64,000 bases of DNA, from assembly GCF_002924445.1 (NCBI RefSeq), contig NZ_PIGG01000045.1, positions 124,001-188,000 of the forward strand, in the 5' to 3' direction. Shown here piece after piece: positions 35,696 to 43,607 of the stretch. Source of the stretch: Minwuia thermotolerans. Lineage in GTDB: Bacteria > Pseudomonadota > Alphaproteobacteria > Minwuiales > Minwuiaceae. The notes under the pieces were generated by a model. That model did no database searches. It saw nothing but the letters and a program-made list of their open reading frames with translations, and had not been told where the DNA came from. A program made the position numbers and the translations under genes. The first letter of the stretch is position 1; each line of letters opens with the position of its first letter.

Positions 35696-36874
35696 ATGAC
35701 CCGCGAACCCGTGGATTACGGGGACGAGATCCCGTTCATCTCGGTCCTGGACGAGAACGGCGACATCGACGACGACCTGATGCCCGATCTCGGTCCCGAG
35801 GTCGTGCTGAAGGGCTACCGCACCATGCTGAAGGCGCGGCGTTTCGACGAGCGCCGCCTGAAGCTGCAACGCTCGGGGCGGATCGGCACCTTCGCGCCGG
35901 TCGTCGGTCAGGAAGCCTCGCAGATCGGCACCATCTCCACCCTGCGCAAGGACGACTGGTTCGTCCCCTCCTACCGCGAGACGGCGGCCGGCTTCTGGCG
36001 GGGTCTCGACCCGGCCGACATCCTGGTCTTCGACGCCGGCTACAACGAGGGGATCAGCATCCCAGACGATGCACGCGACCTGCCCAACGCGGTGCCGGTC
36101 GGCACCCAGATGCTGCAGGCCGCCGGCATCGCCCATGCGGGGCGGCTGCGCGGCGAGGACGCCATAGCCATGACCTATTTCGGCGACGGCGCGACCTCCC
36201 AGGGCGACTTCCACGAAGCCCTGAACTTCGCCGCCGTCTATAGCGCTCCGGTCGTATTCGTCTGCCAGAACAACCAGTACGCCATCTCCGTCCCCCGCGA
36301 GAAGCAGACGGCCTCGAAGACGCTTGCGCAGAAGGCGGTGGCCAACGGCCTGCCGGCGGTTCAGGTGGACGGCAACGACCTGTTCGCCGCCTACACCGCA
36401 GCCCGCGACGCAGTGAAACGCGCGCGCGAGGACGGTCAGCCCGGCATGATCGAATGCGTCACCTACCGCATCGAGATGCACACCACCGCCGACGATCCCA
36501 CCCGCTACCGCGAGGACGACGAGGTCGAGGCCTGGCGCGAACGCGACCCGCTGGACCGGCTGGGCGACTATCTGCGCGACCGCGACGCGCTCGACGACGG
36601 CAAGCTGGAGAAGATGGAGAAGGAGATCGAGGCGGAGATCGCCGACGCCTGGGAACGCGCCGAAGCGCGGATCGAGGAACTGGAAGGCACCGACCCCATG
36701 TTCGCCCACATCTACGCCGAGCCCACGCAGGAACTGGAGCGCCAGCGCAAGGCGATGGCCCGGCGCGCGCCTCAGGAGGTCCACGCCGGCGAGGACTCCG
36801 AGGCCGAAGAGGACGCCGAGAACGGAAAAGACGAAGACCAGGTGGAAGGCGACGGGGAGAAGGACGATGGCTGA
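35696..36874 (+). CDS. 2-oxo acid dehydrogenase E1 alpha subunit
   Basis: This 392-residue subunit has the thiamine diphosphate fold with TYFGDGATSQGDFHEALNFA (GDG at 163-165) and QNNQYAISV (NN at 192-193), the classic GDG-x(26-28)-NN motif. The pattern is closer to the Gram-positive-style PDH E1 alpha than to branched-chain E1 alpha, but pyruvate and branched-chain 2-oxo acids cannot be told apart here. An unusual C-terminal tail of about 38 residues is very acidic (EDSEAEEDAENGKDEDQ). The ribosome site is weak. It overlaps the E1 beta gene by 8 bases. Confidence 0.9.
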   Translation: MTREPVDYGDEIPFISVLDENGDIDDDLMPDLGPEVVLKGYRTMLKARRFDERRLKLQRSGRIGTFAPVVGQEASQIGTISTLRKDDWFVPSYRETAAGFWRGLDPADILVFDAGYNEGISIPDDARDLPNAVPVGTQMLQAAGIAHAGRLRGEDAIAMTYFGDGATSQGDFHEALNFAAVYSAPVVFVCQNNQYAISVPREKQTASKTLAQKAVANGLPAVQVDGNDLFAAYTAARDAVKRAREDGQPGMIECVTYRIEMHTTADDPTRYREDDEVEAWRERDPLDRLGDYLRDRDALDDGKLEKMEKEIEAEIADAWERAEARIEELEGTDPMFAHIYAEPTQELERQRKAMARRAPQEVHAGEDSEAEEDAENGKDEDQVEGDGEKDDG

Positions 36875-37844
36875 ACTCACCATGGTCGAGGCCATCAACC
36901 TGGCGCTGCACCAGGAGATGGCGCGCGACGAGACGGTGCTGGTGCTGGGCGAGGATGTCGGCGTCGACGGCGGCATCTTCCGCGTCACAAGGGACCTGAT
37001 CGAGGAATATGGCGAGGCTCGGGTGATGGACACGCCGCTGGCGGAATCCGGGATTCTCGGCTTTTCCATCGGCATGGCCATGAACGGCATGAAGCCCGTG
37101 CCGGAAATGCAGTTCTCCGGATTCGCCTATCTCGGTTTCCACCAGCTCGAATCCCACGCCTCCCGCATGCGCTGGCGCAGCCAGGGCCGCTTCAGCGTAC
37201 CGATGACGGTACGCATGCCCTATGGCGGCGGCGTCCGCGCGCTGGAACACCATTCGGAAAGCCGGGAGATCTTCTACACCCACATGCCCGGCATGAAGCT
37301 GGTCATCCCGTCGGGCCCGCGCAACGCGCGCGCGCTGCTGCTCGCGGCCATCCGTGACCCGGATCCGGTGGTGTTCTTCGAGCCCAAGGCCAGCTACCGC
37401 GCCTTCCGGGAGGAAGTCCCCGACGACGAGGAAGTCATGGAACTCGGCCGTGCGCGCACGGCCCGGGAAGGCGGCGACATCACCCTCGTCGCCTGGGGCG
37501 CCATGCTGCCGCGCACGATGGAGGCGGCGGAACGGCTGTCGGAAGAGGGCATCGAGGCCGACGTGATCGACCTGCTCACGCTCTCGCCGCTGGACTACGA
37601 GACGGTCGTCGACTCGGTCGCCCGCACGGGCCGCTGCGTCGTCGTCCACGAAGCGCCGCTGAGTTACGGCCCGGCCGGCGAGATCGTCGCGCGGGTCAAC
37701 GAGGGCTGCTTCCTGTCGCTGGAGGCGCCGGTCGCCCGCGTCGCCGGACCGGACGTCCACATGCCCTATTTCGCGCGTGAACAGCTCTACCTGCCCGACT
37801 CCGACCGCATACTCGACGCCTGCCGCCGCACGCTCGACTTCTGA
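36867..37844 (+). CDS. 2-oxo acid dehydrogenase E1 beta subunit
   Basis: This 325-residue subunit starts MAELTMVEAINLALHQEMARD and has the LGEDVGVDGGIFRVT segment and GIGMAMNGMKPVPEMQF-like region of transketolase-type E1 beta proteins, plus HHSESREIFYTHMPGMKLVIPS, all family hallmarks. It forms the E1 heterotetramer with the alpha subunit, decarboxylating the 2-oxo acid and acylating lipoyl-E2. Translation is coupled to the alpha gene by an 8-base overlap and GGAGAAGG precedes the ATG; the E2 gene follows 23 bases later. Confidence 0.92.
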   Translation: MAELTMVEAINLALHQEMARDETVLVLGEDVGVDGGIFRVTRDLIEEYGEARVMDTPLAESGILGFSIGMAMNGMKPVPEMQFSGFAYLGFHQLESHASRMRWRSQGRFSVPMTVRMPYGGGVRALEHHSESREIFYTHMPGMKLVIPSGPRNARALLLAAIRDPDPVVFFEPKASYRAFREEVPDDEEVMELGRARTAREGGDITLVAWGAMLPRTMEAAERLSEEGIEADVIDLLTLSPLDYETVVDSVARTGRCVVVHEAPLSYGPAGEIVARVNEGCFLSLEAPVARVAGPDVHMPYFAREQLYLPDSDRILDACRRTLDF

Positions 37845-37867
37845 TCATCCGCCAGGGAGACGTCGCC

Positions 37868-39301
37868 ATGGCATTCGAATTCAAGCTGCAGGATCCCGGC
37901 GAGGGTATTCACGAGGCCGAGATCGTCGAACTGCTCGTCAGCGAGGGCGATACGGTGAGTGAGGGCGATGACGTGCTGGTCGCCGAGACCGACAAGGCCG
38001 CGGTCGAAATCCCCTCCCCCGTCAGCGGCGAGATCGCCGAGATCCGGGTCGCGGAAGGCGACACCGTCGAGGTCGGCGACGTGCTGATGACCATCGAAAC
38101 GGGTGACGACGCCGAAGATGCGACCGATGACAGCGGCGAGGACGACGAAGCGGCAGAGGCCGAGGACGCGGGCGAAGAAGAGGCCGAGGAAGAGGAGGCG
38201 GACGAAGGCGAAGAAATGCAGTCCGGCGAATCCGACGAAGGCGCGAGGGACAGGGACCGCGACGAGGAAGACGAAAGCGAAGACCTCGCCACGGGCGCCG
38301 ACGAGGCGAAGGACGAGGAGACCGCCGAGGCCGCCCGGCGCGCCTCCGGCAGCGGCAAGGAGGGCAGAGGGGGCGAAGGCGACGCGGGCGAACGCCCGGC
38401 AAAGGCGACGCCAGCGGTCCGCAAGCTCGCCCGGGAACTGGATGTCGACCTGAAATCGGTCGAGGGCAGCGGCGAGGAGGGCCGCGTGCTGAAGGACGAT
38501 GTCCGCGCCGCCGCCGGCGAAACTGGCGAAAAAGCCGAAGGCGCCCGCGAAAGGAAGGCGGAAAGGCCGAAGGACGCCGGCGGATCCGCCGAGGAGCGGC
38601 GCGAGCCGCTCCGGTCCATCCGCCGCGCCACCGCCCGGCGCATGGCGCAAGCCTGGTCGGAGATTCCCCATGTCACCCATCACGAGCGCATCGACATCAC
38701 CGCGCTGGAGCGGGTGCGTCGCGAGCATGCCGGCAGCGTCGAGGCGGAGGGGGGCAAGCTGACGCTCACCCCCTTCCTGATGAAGGCGCTGGGCGCGGCC
38801 CTGCGCCAGCACCCCCGCTTCAACGCCCGCCTGGACGCCGATGCCGAGGAGATCGTCTACCTAGAAGCGATCAACATGGGCGTCGCCATCGACACGCCGC
38901 GCGGCCTGATCGTGCCGGTGATCCGCGACGCCGACCGCAAGAGCGTGCTCGACCTGGCGCTGGAACTGGGCGAACTGGCCGCCGAACTCCGCGAAAAGCG
39001 GCCGGCGCGGGAAACCCTTTCGGGCGGAACCTTCACGCTGACCAATGTCGGCGCGCTGGGCGGGTCGGGCTTCACGCCGATCATCAATCCGCCGCAGGTG
39101 GGCATTTTCGGCGCCGCGCGGGCGCGCCTCGAGCCGTTGATCGAGGGCGATATCGAGCACGCGGAGACCCGCGCCGCGCTGATCCTGCCCGTCTGCCTGG
39201 GGTTCGACCACCGGGTCAATGACGGTGCGGACGGCGCACGGTTCATGAACAGCGTCAGGCAGATGCTGGAGGAGCCGGCGGAACTTCTGATCCGCAATTG
39301 A
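37868..39301 (+). CDS. 2-oxo acid dehydrogenase E2 (dihydrolipoamide acyltransferase)
   Basis: This 477-residue core subunit begins with one lipoyl domain (about 1-77), where the attachment lysine is Lys43 in AETDKAAVEI. A linker of about 90 residues is dominated by Glu and Asp. Then come a peripheral subunit-binding domain (TPAVRKLARELDVDLKSVEGSG, GRVLKDDV) and the acyltransferase domain, ending GFDHRVNDGADGARFM with the catalytic His and DG. Most E2 linkers are Ala/Pro-rich, so this acidic one stands out. It transfers the acyl group from lipoate to CoA. No E3 gene follows, so dihydrolipoamide dehydrogenase must be supplied from elsewhere. Confidence 0.93.
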   Translation: MAFEFKLQDPGEGIHEAEIVELLVSEGDTVSEGDDVLVAETDKAAVEIPSPVSGEIAEIRVAEGDTVEVGDVLMTIETGDDAEDATDDSGEDDEAAEAEDAGEEEAEEEEADEGEEMQSGESDEGARDRDRDEEDESEDLATGADEAKDEETAEAARRASGSGKEGRGGEGDAGERPAKATPAVRKLARELDVDLKSVEGSGEEGRVLKDDVRAAAGETGEKAEGARERKAERPKDAGGSAEERREPLRSIRRATARRMAQAWSEIPHVTHHERIDITALERVRREHAGSVEAEGGKLTLTPFLMKALGAALRQHPRFNARLDADAEEIVYLEAINMGVAIDTPRGLIVPVIRDADRKSVLDLALELGELAAELREKRPARETLSGGTFTLTNVGALGGSGFTPIINPPQVGIFGAARARLEPLIEGDIEHAETRAALILPVCLGFDHRVNDGADGARFMNSVRQMLEEPAELLIRN

Positions 39302-39334
39302 GCTGCAGCGCCGCCCGGGACGTTTTACGCGCCG

Positions 39335-39907
39335 TCAGTCCGGCGGGGCGTTCTCCGCGCGGACCGCGCCGAACCCGGGCTCCCACTCGTAGCGGAAACT
39401 GGGCCCGATCAGCGCCACCATGTAGCGCGCATCGCCATCATCGCCGAGCAGCGGCAGCAGCAGGCGGGTGCGGACCGACGTCGGCAGCTCGTCCCAGATC
39501 ACCGCCCTTTCCACCAGGGAATAGACGCCGCCCCGGGCCACGCCGTCGAACTCATCCCAGGCCTCATGGTCCGTGTCACCGTAGAGGTCGCTCAGCAGGC
39601 AGCCGCTCAGTTCCTTCTCCGACCGCGCCCGCAGGCCGGTGCCCGCCAGGCGGCAGAGATAGTCGTCCTCCAGGATCTCCCAGAGCATGATGTTGGGCAG
39701 CAGGCGCGCGGGTATGGAAAAGGGGCCGATATCCCGTTTCAGCGGTGCCGCGCGGTCGCCGCGCAGCTTCAGCCAGACATCGGCGAACTCCCGCAGATCC
39801 GCCGGCAGGCGCGCCTCGGGAAGCCTGTCGATGCTGTCGCGCTCCAGATGGAGAACCTCGGTCGTATACCGCAACAACCGGCGTTGCCGATGCTCGTTGG
39901 CAGACAT
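39335..39907 (-). CDS. PAS_5 family PAS-domain protein
   Basis: This 190-residue cytoplasmic protein has the PAS_5 core LLPNIMLWEILEDDYLCRLAGTGLRARSEKELSG, clearly related to the protein at 5678-6160. There are no membrane segments or output domain. It is convergent with the E2 gene and preceded by an AT-richer stretch (about 39950-40010) that may hold its promoter. No function can be assigned beyond a probable sensor or adaptor role. Confidence 0.75.
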   Translation of the reverse strand: MSANEHRQRRLLRYTTEVLHLERDSIDRLPEARLPADLREFADVWLKLRGDRAAPLKRDIGPFSIPARLLPNIMLWEILEDDYLCRLAGTGLRARSEKELSGCLLSDLYGDTDHEAWDEFDGVARGGVYSLVERAVIWDELPTSVRTRLLLPLLGDDGDARYMVALIGPSFRYEWEPGFGAVRAENAPPD

Positions 39908-40031
39908 CGCTTCATCCGATCCCAGTTACTTGTCCGGCGCTGCAGCTGGCCATCGGGGAGGGTCGCGATAGCCGGATCGTTAAGTTACTGTTTCATTTAT
40001 TCGCCATTGAATGCAACGGCCATTTGTCCCT

Positions 40032-40781
40032 TCAGACCGCTTGCGCCGTGCCCGTCCGCTGTTCCGAAACGGCCGTCTCGTCGGGAAACAGGGCCTGCCC
40101 CTTGGTCAGCCAAGCGAACCCGAACGCCCAGATCGCGATCGTCTCCAGCCAGGTCACCAGCGCCCTGGTGCCGATGGCCTCGCCCAGTCCCACCTCGCCG
40201 TCGATGATGATCAGGGCCAGCATCGCCACCATGACGACCGCGCAGGTCCGGTAGATGCGGTTGCGGCGCGCCTTCTGCCGCGGCAGCCTGGCCTCGCTCG
40301 GCAGGCCCGAAAGCGTGAAGCGGAAATAGGCCAGAAAGGCCAGCGTCAGGAAGAAGACGGCGGCAGCCGCCAGGTGAACGTAATCCCCCGCAACGAACTG
40401 GGGCACGCAGCTTGGCGGCGGCAGCCCGTCGACCGCCGCGCAGCGCGCGCCTTCGGGAAGATGGTCGGGATATCCGGTCGGGAACAGCGCGACGCCGATC
40501 GCGCCGAGGCCGGCGATCCGGCCGGGCACACGGTCCTCCCCCTTCGGTCCGCGATAGGCCAGCAGGAACACGCCGATCGCGAACAGGGTGCCGACAAGCA
40601 CCGCATCCGCGTTGGTATAGTAGTACGCGCTGATCGATGAGGGGATATCCAGACCGAACTCCAGGAAGCCCCGCACCACGACAGCCACCGGCAGGATCAT
40701 CCCCAGCAGTCCGACCAGCTTTCGCAGGTCGCGGTAACTCAGGAAGTACTGGCGGCTGTGCGCCGCACCGTTCTCGTCCAT
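40032..40781 (-). CDS. Uncharacterised six-helix membrane protein
   Basis: This 249-residue protein has about six hydrophobic helices (around 22-45, 58-78, 85-105, 135-155, 178-200, 212-235) and the recognisable SISAYYYTNADAVLVGTL segment seen in many uncharacterised bacterial membrane proteins, resembling DUF998-type proteins in layout. A periplasmic loop contains Cys residues (GARCAAVDGLPPPSCVPQF) that could form a disulphide. No ligand residues or transporter motif are evident. It is the last gene before the island. Confidence 0.6.
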   Translation of the reverse strand: MDENGAAHSRQYFLSYRDLRKLVGLLGMILPVAVVVRGFLEFGLDIPSSISAYYYTNADAVLVGTLFAIGVFLLAYRGPKGEDRVPGRIAGLGAIGVALFPTGYPDHLPEGARCAAVDGLPPPSCVPQFVAGDYVHLAAAAVFFLTLAFLAYFRFTLSGLPSEARLPRQKARRNRIYRTCAVVMVAMLALIIIDGEVGLGEAIGTRALVTWLETIAIWAFGFAWLTKGQALFPDETAVSEQRTGTAQAV

Positions 40782-41130
40782 CGCCGTCTCTCCACGCCGG
40801 TTCCGCAGGTTTCGAATCGCGACGGTCGGGCCAGAAACCCGATCATGCCACAGTTTCCCCTGGGGAAGAATGGAGCAGCCGAACGACCGCAGGCTGCCAG
40901 GAGCCCGGCGTCGACCCGCATGCAGCCAGGGACCGCCAAATGGCGTCCGGGCGGATCGGCAAAAAAGGGATGGCGGAGAGGATGTCCCCTGAATCCCTTG
41001 TTTCCTGCCGTCTCACATGCTCTCTGAGAGTCTCAATATATACATACAATTCAATATATTAACCCACAGTACACCACCACGCGCCGTCTCACCACGTCTC
41101 TTGCTATTGCTAGGCAGCGCAGCCATAGTG
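40782..41130. other. Intergenic boundary between core chromosome and island
   Basis: No gene is supported in this 349-base stretch. The left part is GC-rich like the core. From about 41020 it becomes strongly AT-rich (CAATATATACATACAATTCAATATATT), typical of an integrase promoter region, with a small palindrome CTCTCTGAGAG at about 41022-41032. A tRNA-Ser-like 3' end fragment lies at 40971-40981 (separate entry). I saw no complete tRNA. Confidence 0.6.
40971..40981 (-). other. Possible attachment core resembling a tRNA-Ser 3' end
   Basis: TGGCGGAGAGG is the reverse complement of CCTCTCCGCCA, the usual 3' acceptor end of bacterial tRNA-Ser. It stands about 160 bases before the integrase start, a normal int-att distance, at the composition change. 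Only 11 bases match and no tRNA body is present, so chance is possible. The intact tRNA would be expected at the distal end. Confidence 0.3.
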
Positions 41131-41142
41131 ATGGGTAATTTG

Positions 41143-42417
41143 ATGGGTAGGAATCGTGCTTTGCCGCATTCACGCTATCGGCTATCCGCTAGGAAAGTTG
41201 CCAGCACGGACCAGCCAGGGCTGCATGCCGATGGTGGCGGTCTCTACCTGCAAGTCTCCCGGACTGGCGCCCGGAGCTGGCTCTATCGCTACATGCTCCG
41301 TGGGCGACGCCGAGACATGGGGTTGGGCCCCGCCGATAGTGTGAGCCTCAGCGAAGCCCGGCAGCTGGCAGACACATATCGTGCCATGGTTAAGCGCGAC
41401 GGCCTTGATCCGATCGAGGAACGCAAGCGCCAACGTATCGCCCAACAGGCGGACGATGTGCGGGTCATGACTTTCGAGCAGTGTGCCGAAGCCTATGTTG
41501 CCGCCAAGGAGGCTTCATGGCGCAATGCCAAGCATCGTCAACAATGGGTCAATACCCTGAAGACCTATGCTTACCCGGTGTTCGGCAAGCTGCCGGTTGA
41601 CGAAATCGACACATCGATGGTGCTCAAGGTCCTCGAGCCGATCTGGCGCGAGAAGACGGAAACTGCGAGCCGTTTGCGGGGCAGGATCGAATCCGTGCTC
41701 GATTGGGCTACGGTCCGAAACTACCGGAGCGGCGACAACCCAGCTCGGTGGCGAGGGCACTTGAAGACCCTTCTGCCGGAGCCAGGAAAGGTCGCCAAGG
41801 TCCAGCACATGAAGGCCCTGCCCTATACCGAACTGAAGGCGTTCATGCACAATCTCGGCGCCCGCACGGGTGCTGCGGCACGCGCCCTAGAATTCCAAGT
41901 TTTGACGGCCAGTCGCCCAGGCGAGGTCGTCAACATGATTTGGGAGGAGGTCGACCTCGCGCGCGGCACTTGGACGGTCCCTGCGGAGCGAATGAAGGTG
42001 AGCCGAGAGCATCGCGTGCCGCTCTCGAAGCAGGCGCTCGCAGTGCTCGAACGGGCCCATGCGGAGTTCTTGGATGGCCATGGAGATACGCCGGGCGCGC
42101 TGCATGGCTTCGTCTTCCCTGGTGGGCGAGGCAAGGCGCACCTTTCGAACAATGCCGTGCTGGCCCTTCTGAAGCGCATGGACGTCAAGGTTACAGCACA
42201 CGGGTTCCGATCCACTTTCAGCGACTGGTGCGCCGAGTGCACGATCCATCCGGCCGAGCTTCGTGAAATGGCACTGGCCCACGCGGTGGGCGACAAGGTC
42301 GAGGCCGCCTACCGCCGCGGTGACATGTTCGAGAAGCGCCGAGCGCTCATGCAGGAATGGGCCGACTTTGCGTATGCGCTCGATCAGAATGCTGGCGGAA
42401 GGTCAGCGACTTCATAG
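41143..42417 (+). CDS. int: P4-type tyrosine integrase
   Basis: This 424-residue site-specific recombinase has an N-terminal DUF4102-type arm-binding domain (GLHADGGGLYLQVSRTGARSWLYRY), a core-binding SAM-like domain (about 100-190) and the C-terminal catalytic domain. The catalytic residues are seen as TASRPGEVVNMIWEEVDL (Arg), HGFRSTFSDW (His-x2-Arg), ALAHAVGDKVEAAYRRGD (His and the Tyr nucleophile). Starts at 41143 and 41131 are both possible. It should integrate and excise the element. It is the first gene after the composition drop and precedes AlpA and prim-pol genes, the usual order in P4-like elements. Confidence 0.93.
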   Translation: MGRNRALPHSRYRLSARKVASTDQPGLHADGGGLYLQVSRTGARSWLYRYMLRGRRRDMGLGPADSVSLSEARQLADTYRAMVKRDGLDPIEERKRQRIAQQADDVRVMTFEQCAEAYVAAKEASWRNAKHRQQWVNTLKTYAYPVFGKLPVDEIDTSMVLKVLEPIWREKTETASRLRGRIESVLDWATVRNYRSGDNPARWRGHLKTLLPEPGKVAKVQHMKALPYTELKAFMHNLGARTGAAARALEFQVLTASRPGEVVNMIWEEVDLARGTWTVPAERMKVSREHRVPLSKQALAVLERAHAEFLDGHGDTPGALHGFVFPGGRGKAHLSNNAVLALLKRMDVKVTAHGFRSTFSDWCAECTIHPAELREMALAHAVGDKVEAAYRRGDMFEKRRALMQEWADFAYALDQNAGGRSATS

Positions 42418-42461
42418 GGAGAAGTCCGATACCGAAGCATAAGGCGATCACCAATGGCGGA

Positions 42462-43298
42462 ATGTTCATTCGCCGGTATTCAGAGGTCGACCAACAGCTC
42501 GACTGCATCGTTGCCAAACTGAAGACCTACCGTCTTGCGGACAGGTCCAGCCGCCAGTCAGATGGCCCGCAAGATGGGATGCTGAAAGATGACCTCCGCG
42601 AAGCGCTCGCGATGTATGCTGGCATCCTCGCCGAGGATCGATGGGAGCGCCGTTTCCGGTATCGAATAGGGGCTCTCAAAGGCCCTGACGCAGAGAATTC
42701 GAGCAGTTCGTCCTCACCTGGCAGCACGCCGACAGAGGTGAGGCGCCAAATCGTTAATCTCAGAAAGGTAGCCTCCGCCTGGGATGCTGTCGGGTGCTCC
42801 TGGAATGGGAGGCATCGAAACAAGGGCATGCTTCGGGACGCCCTAATGGATCGTCTTGACGAATTGAGTGATCAGACAAGGATCTTGATCTGGAAGCGCT
42901 TGCCGGAGAGCTATAAGCGTCCACCAAATGACAGCAATCTGGGTTTGCGCGCAAGATCGCCGCTATCGCTGTTGGGACTTAGAAATATTGTCGACGATAT
43001 CGAAGAACCAACAGAGAGCATGGCTCGCGTCCGGGATCTCATCCAGCGCCTCGGAGAGTTAGACGACAATATCGTTGAACCAGGTGGCTGGCCCACCCCC
43101 TATACCCACCTGCTCATCGAAGAGCTAATTCCGGTCTGGAAGCAGTGGACAGGACGGACACCCCGGCGCAGCAACGCGACGATCGACCAGAGCGGTGAGT
43201 GGCCATTCTTCGAATGGGTAAAGCTCGTGAATGACAAATTGGATCTTCCCCATATTGGGGAAGATCGTCTCGACCGATTGGTCCGCGTCTACTACTGA
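42462..43298 (+). CDS. Island-encoded protein of unknown function
   Basis: This 278-residue protein has no domain that I recognise. It looks soluble and mostly helical, with a Ser-rich patch (NSSSSSSPGSTP, about 78-89), and repeated Asp/Arg-rich helices (MLRDALMDRLDELSDQ, RVRDLIQRLGELDDN). Start chosen at ATG 42462, because upstream codons overlap the integrase gene; the ribosome site is weak. It sits between int and the AlpA-like regulator, a position often filled by an element-specific accessory gene. G+C is visibly lower than in the core. Confidence 0.6.
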   Translation: MFIRRYSEVDQQLDCIVAKLKTYRLADRSSRQSDGPQDGMLKDDLREALAMYAGILAEDRWERRFRYRIGALKGPDAENSSSSSSPGSTPTEVRRQIVNLRKVASAWDAVGCSWNGRHRNKGMLRDALMDRLDELSDQTRILIWKRLPESYKRPPNDSNLGLRARSPLSLLGLRNIVDDIEEPTESMARVRDLIQRLGELDDNIVEPGGWPTPYTHLLIEELIPVWKQWTGRTPRRSNATIDQSGEWPFFEWVKLVNDKLDLPHIGEDRLDRLVRVYY

Positions 43299-43308
43299 AA
43301 AATATCCC

Positions 43309-43323
43309 CCCCGTCACGGGGGC
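43309..43323. terminator. C5/G5 hairpin after the 42462 gene
   Basis: CCCCC (43309-43313) pairs with GGGGG (43319-43323) across GTCAC, 11 bases after the stop codon. No T tract follows on the plus strand, so this may be a weak terminator or an RNA-stability element ahead of the AlpA gene. Confidence 0.35.
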
Positions 43324-43400
43324 GGCTGTCTCCTTGAGGATGTTTTGGACGAGCCAAGAAGAGCTCGTGGAAAACAACCGCAATCACTTGGAGACGATCC

Positions 43401-43607
43401 ATGAACCTCCCCATGGCAGACCACCGCCTACTGCGACTGAAAGAAGTCCTGACACGCACGGGAATCTCCCGCGCGACAGTCTATCGCCTCATCGCTCGCG
43501 GTGAGTTTCCGCGACCGACCCATGTCACGCCCCACGCCTCCCGTTGGGTCGATCGGGAGATCGACGCCTGGATCGATGATCGGGTAATTGACCGGGACAT
43601 GGCGTGA
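43401..43607 (+). CDS. AlpA family transcriptional regulator
   Basis: This 68-residue MerR-like winged-helix protein has the AlpA pattern LLRLKEVLTRTGISRATVYRLIARGEFPRP, then WVDREIDAWIDDR. AlpA/Vis proteins in P4-type elements regulate integrase and excision. TTGGAGACG lies upstream of the ATG at good spacing, and the prim-pol ATG directly abuts its stop (TGA-ATG), so the two are an operon. Confidence 0.9.
   Translation: MNLPMADHRLLRLKEVLTRTGISRATVYRLIARGEFPRPTHVTPHASRWVDREIDAWIDDRVIDRDMA

Noticed and set aside
40808-40820. GGTTTCGAATCGC, resembling a tRNA T-loop
   Set aside because: No matching stem or acceptor arm was found around it, so it is not a tRNA gene.
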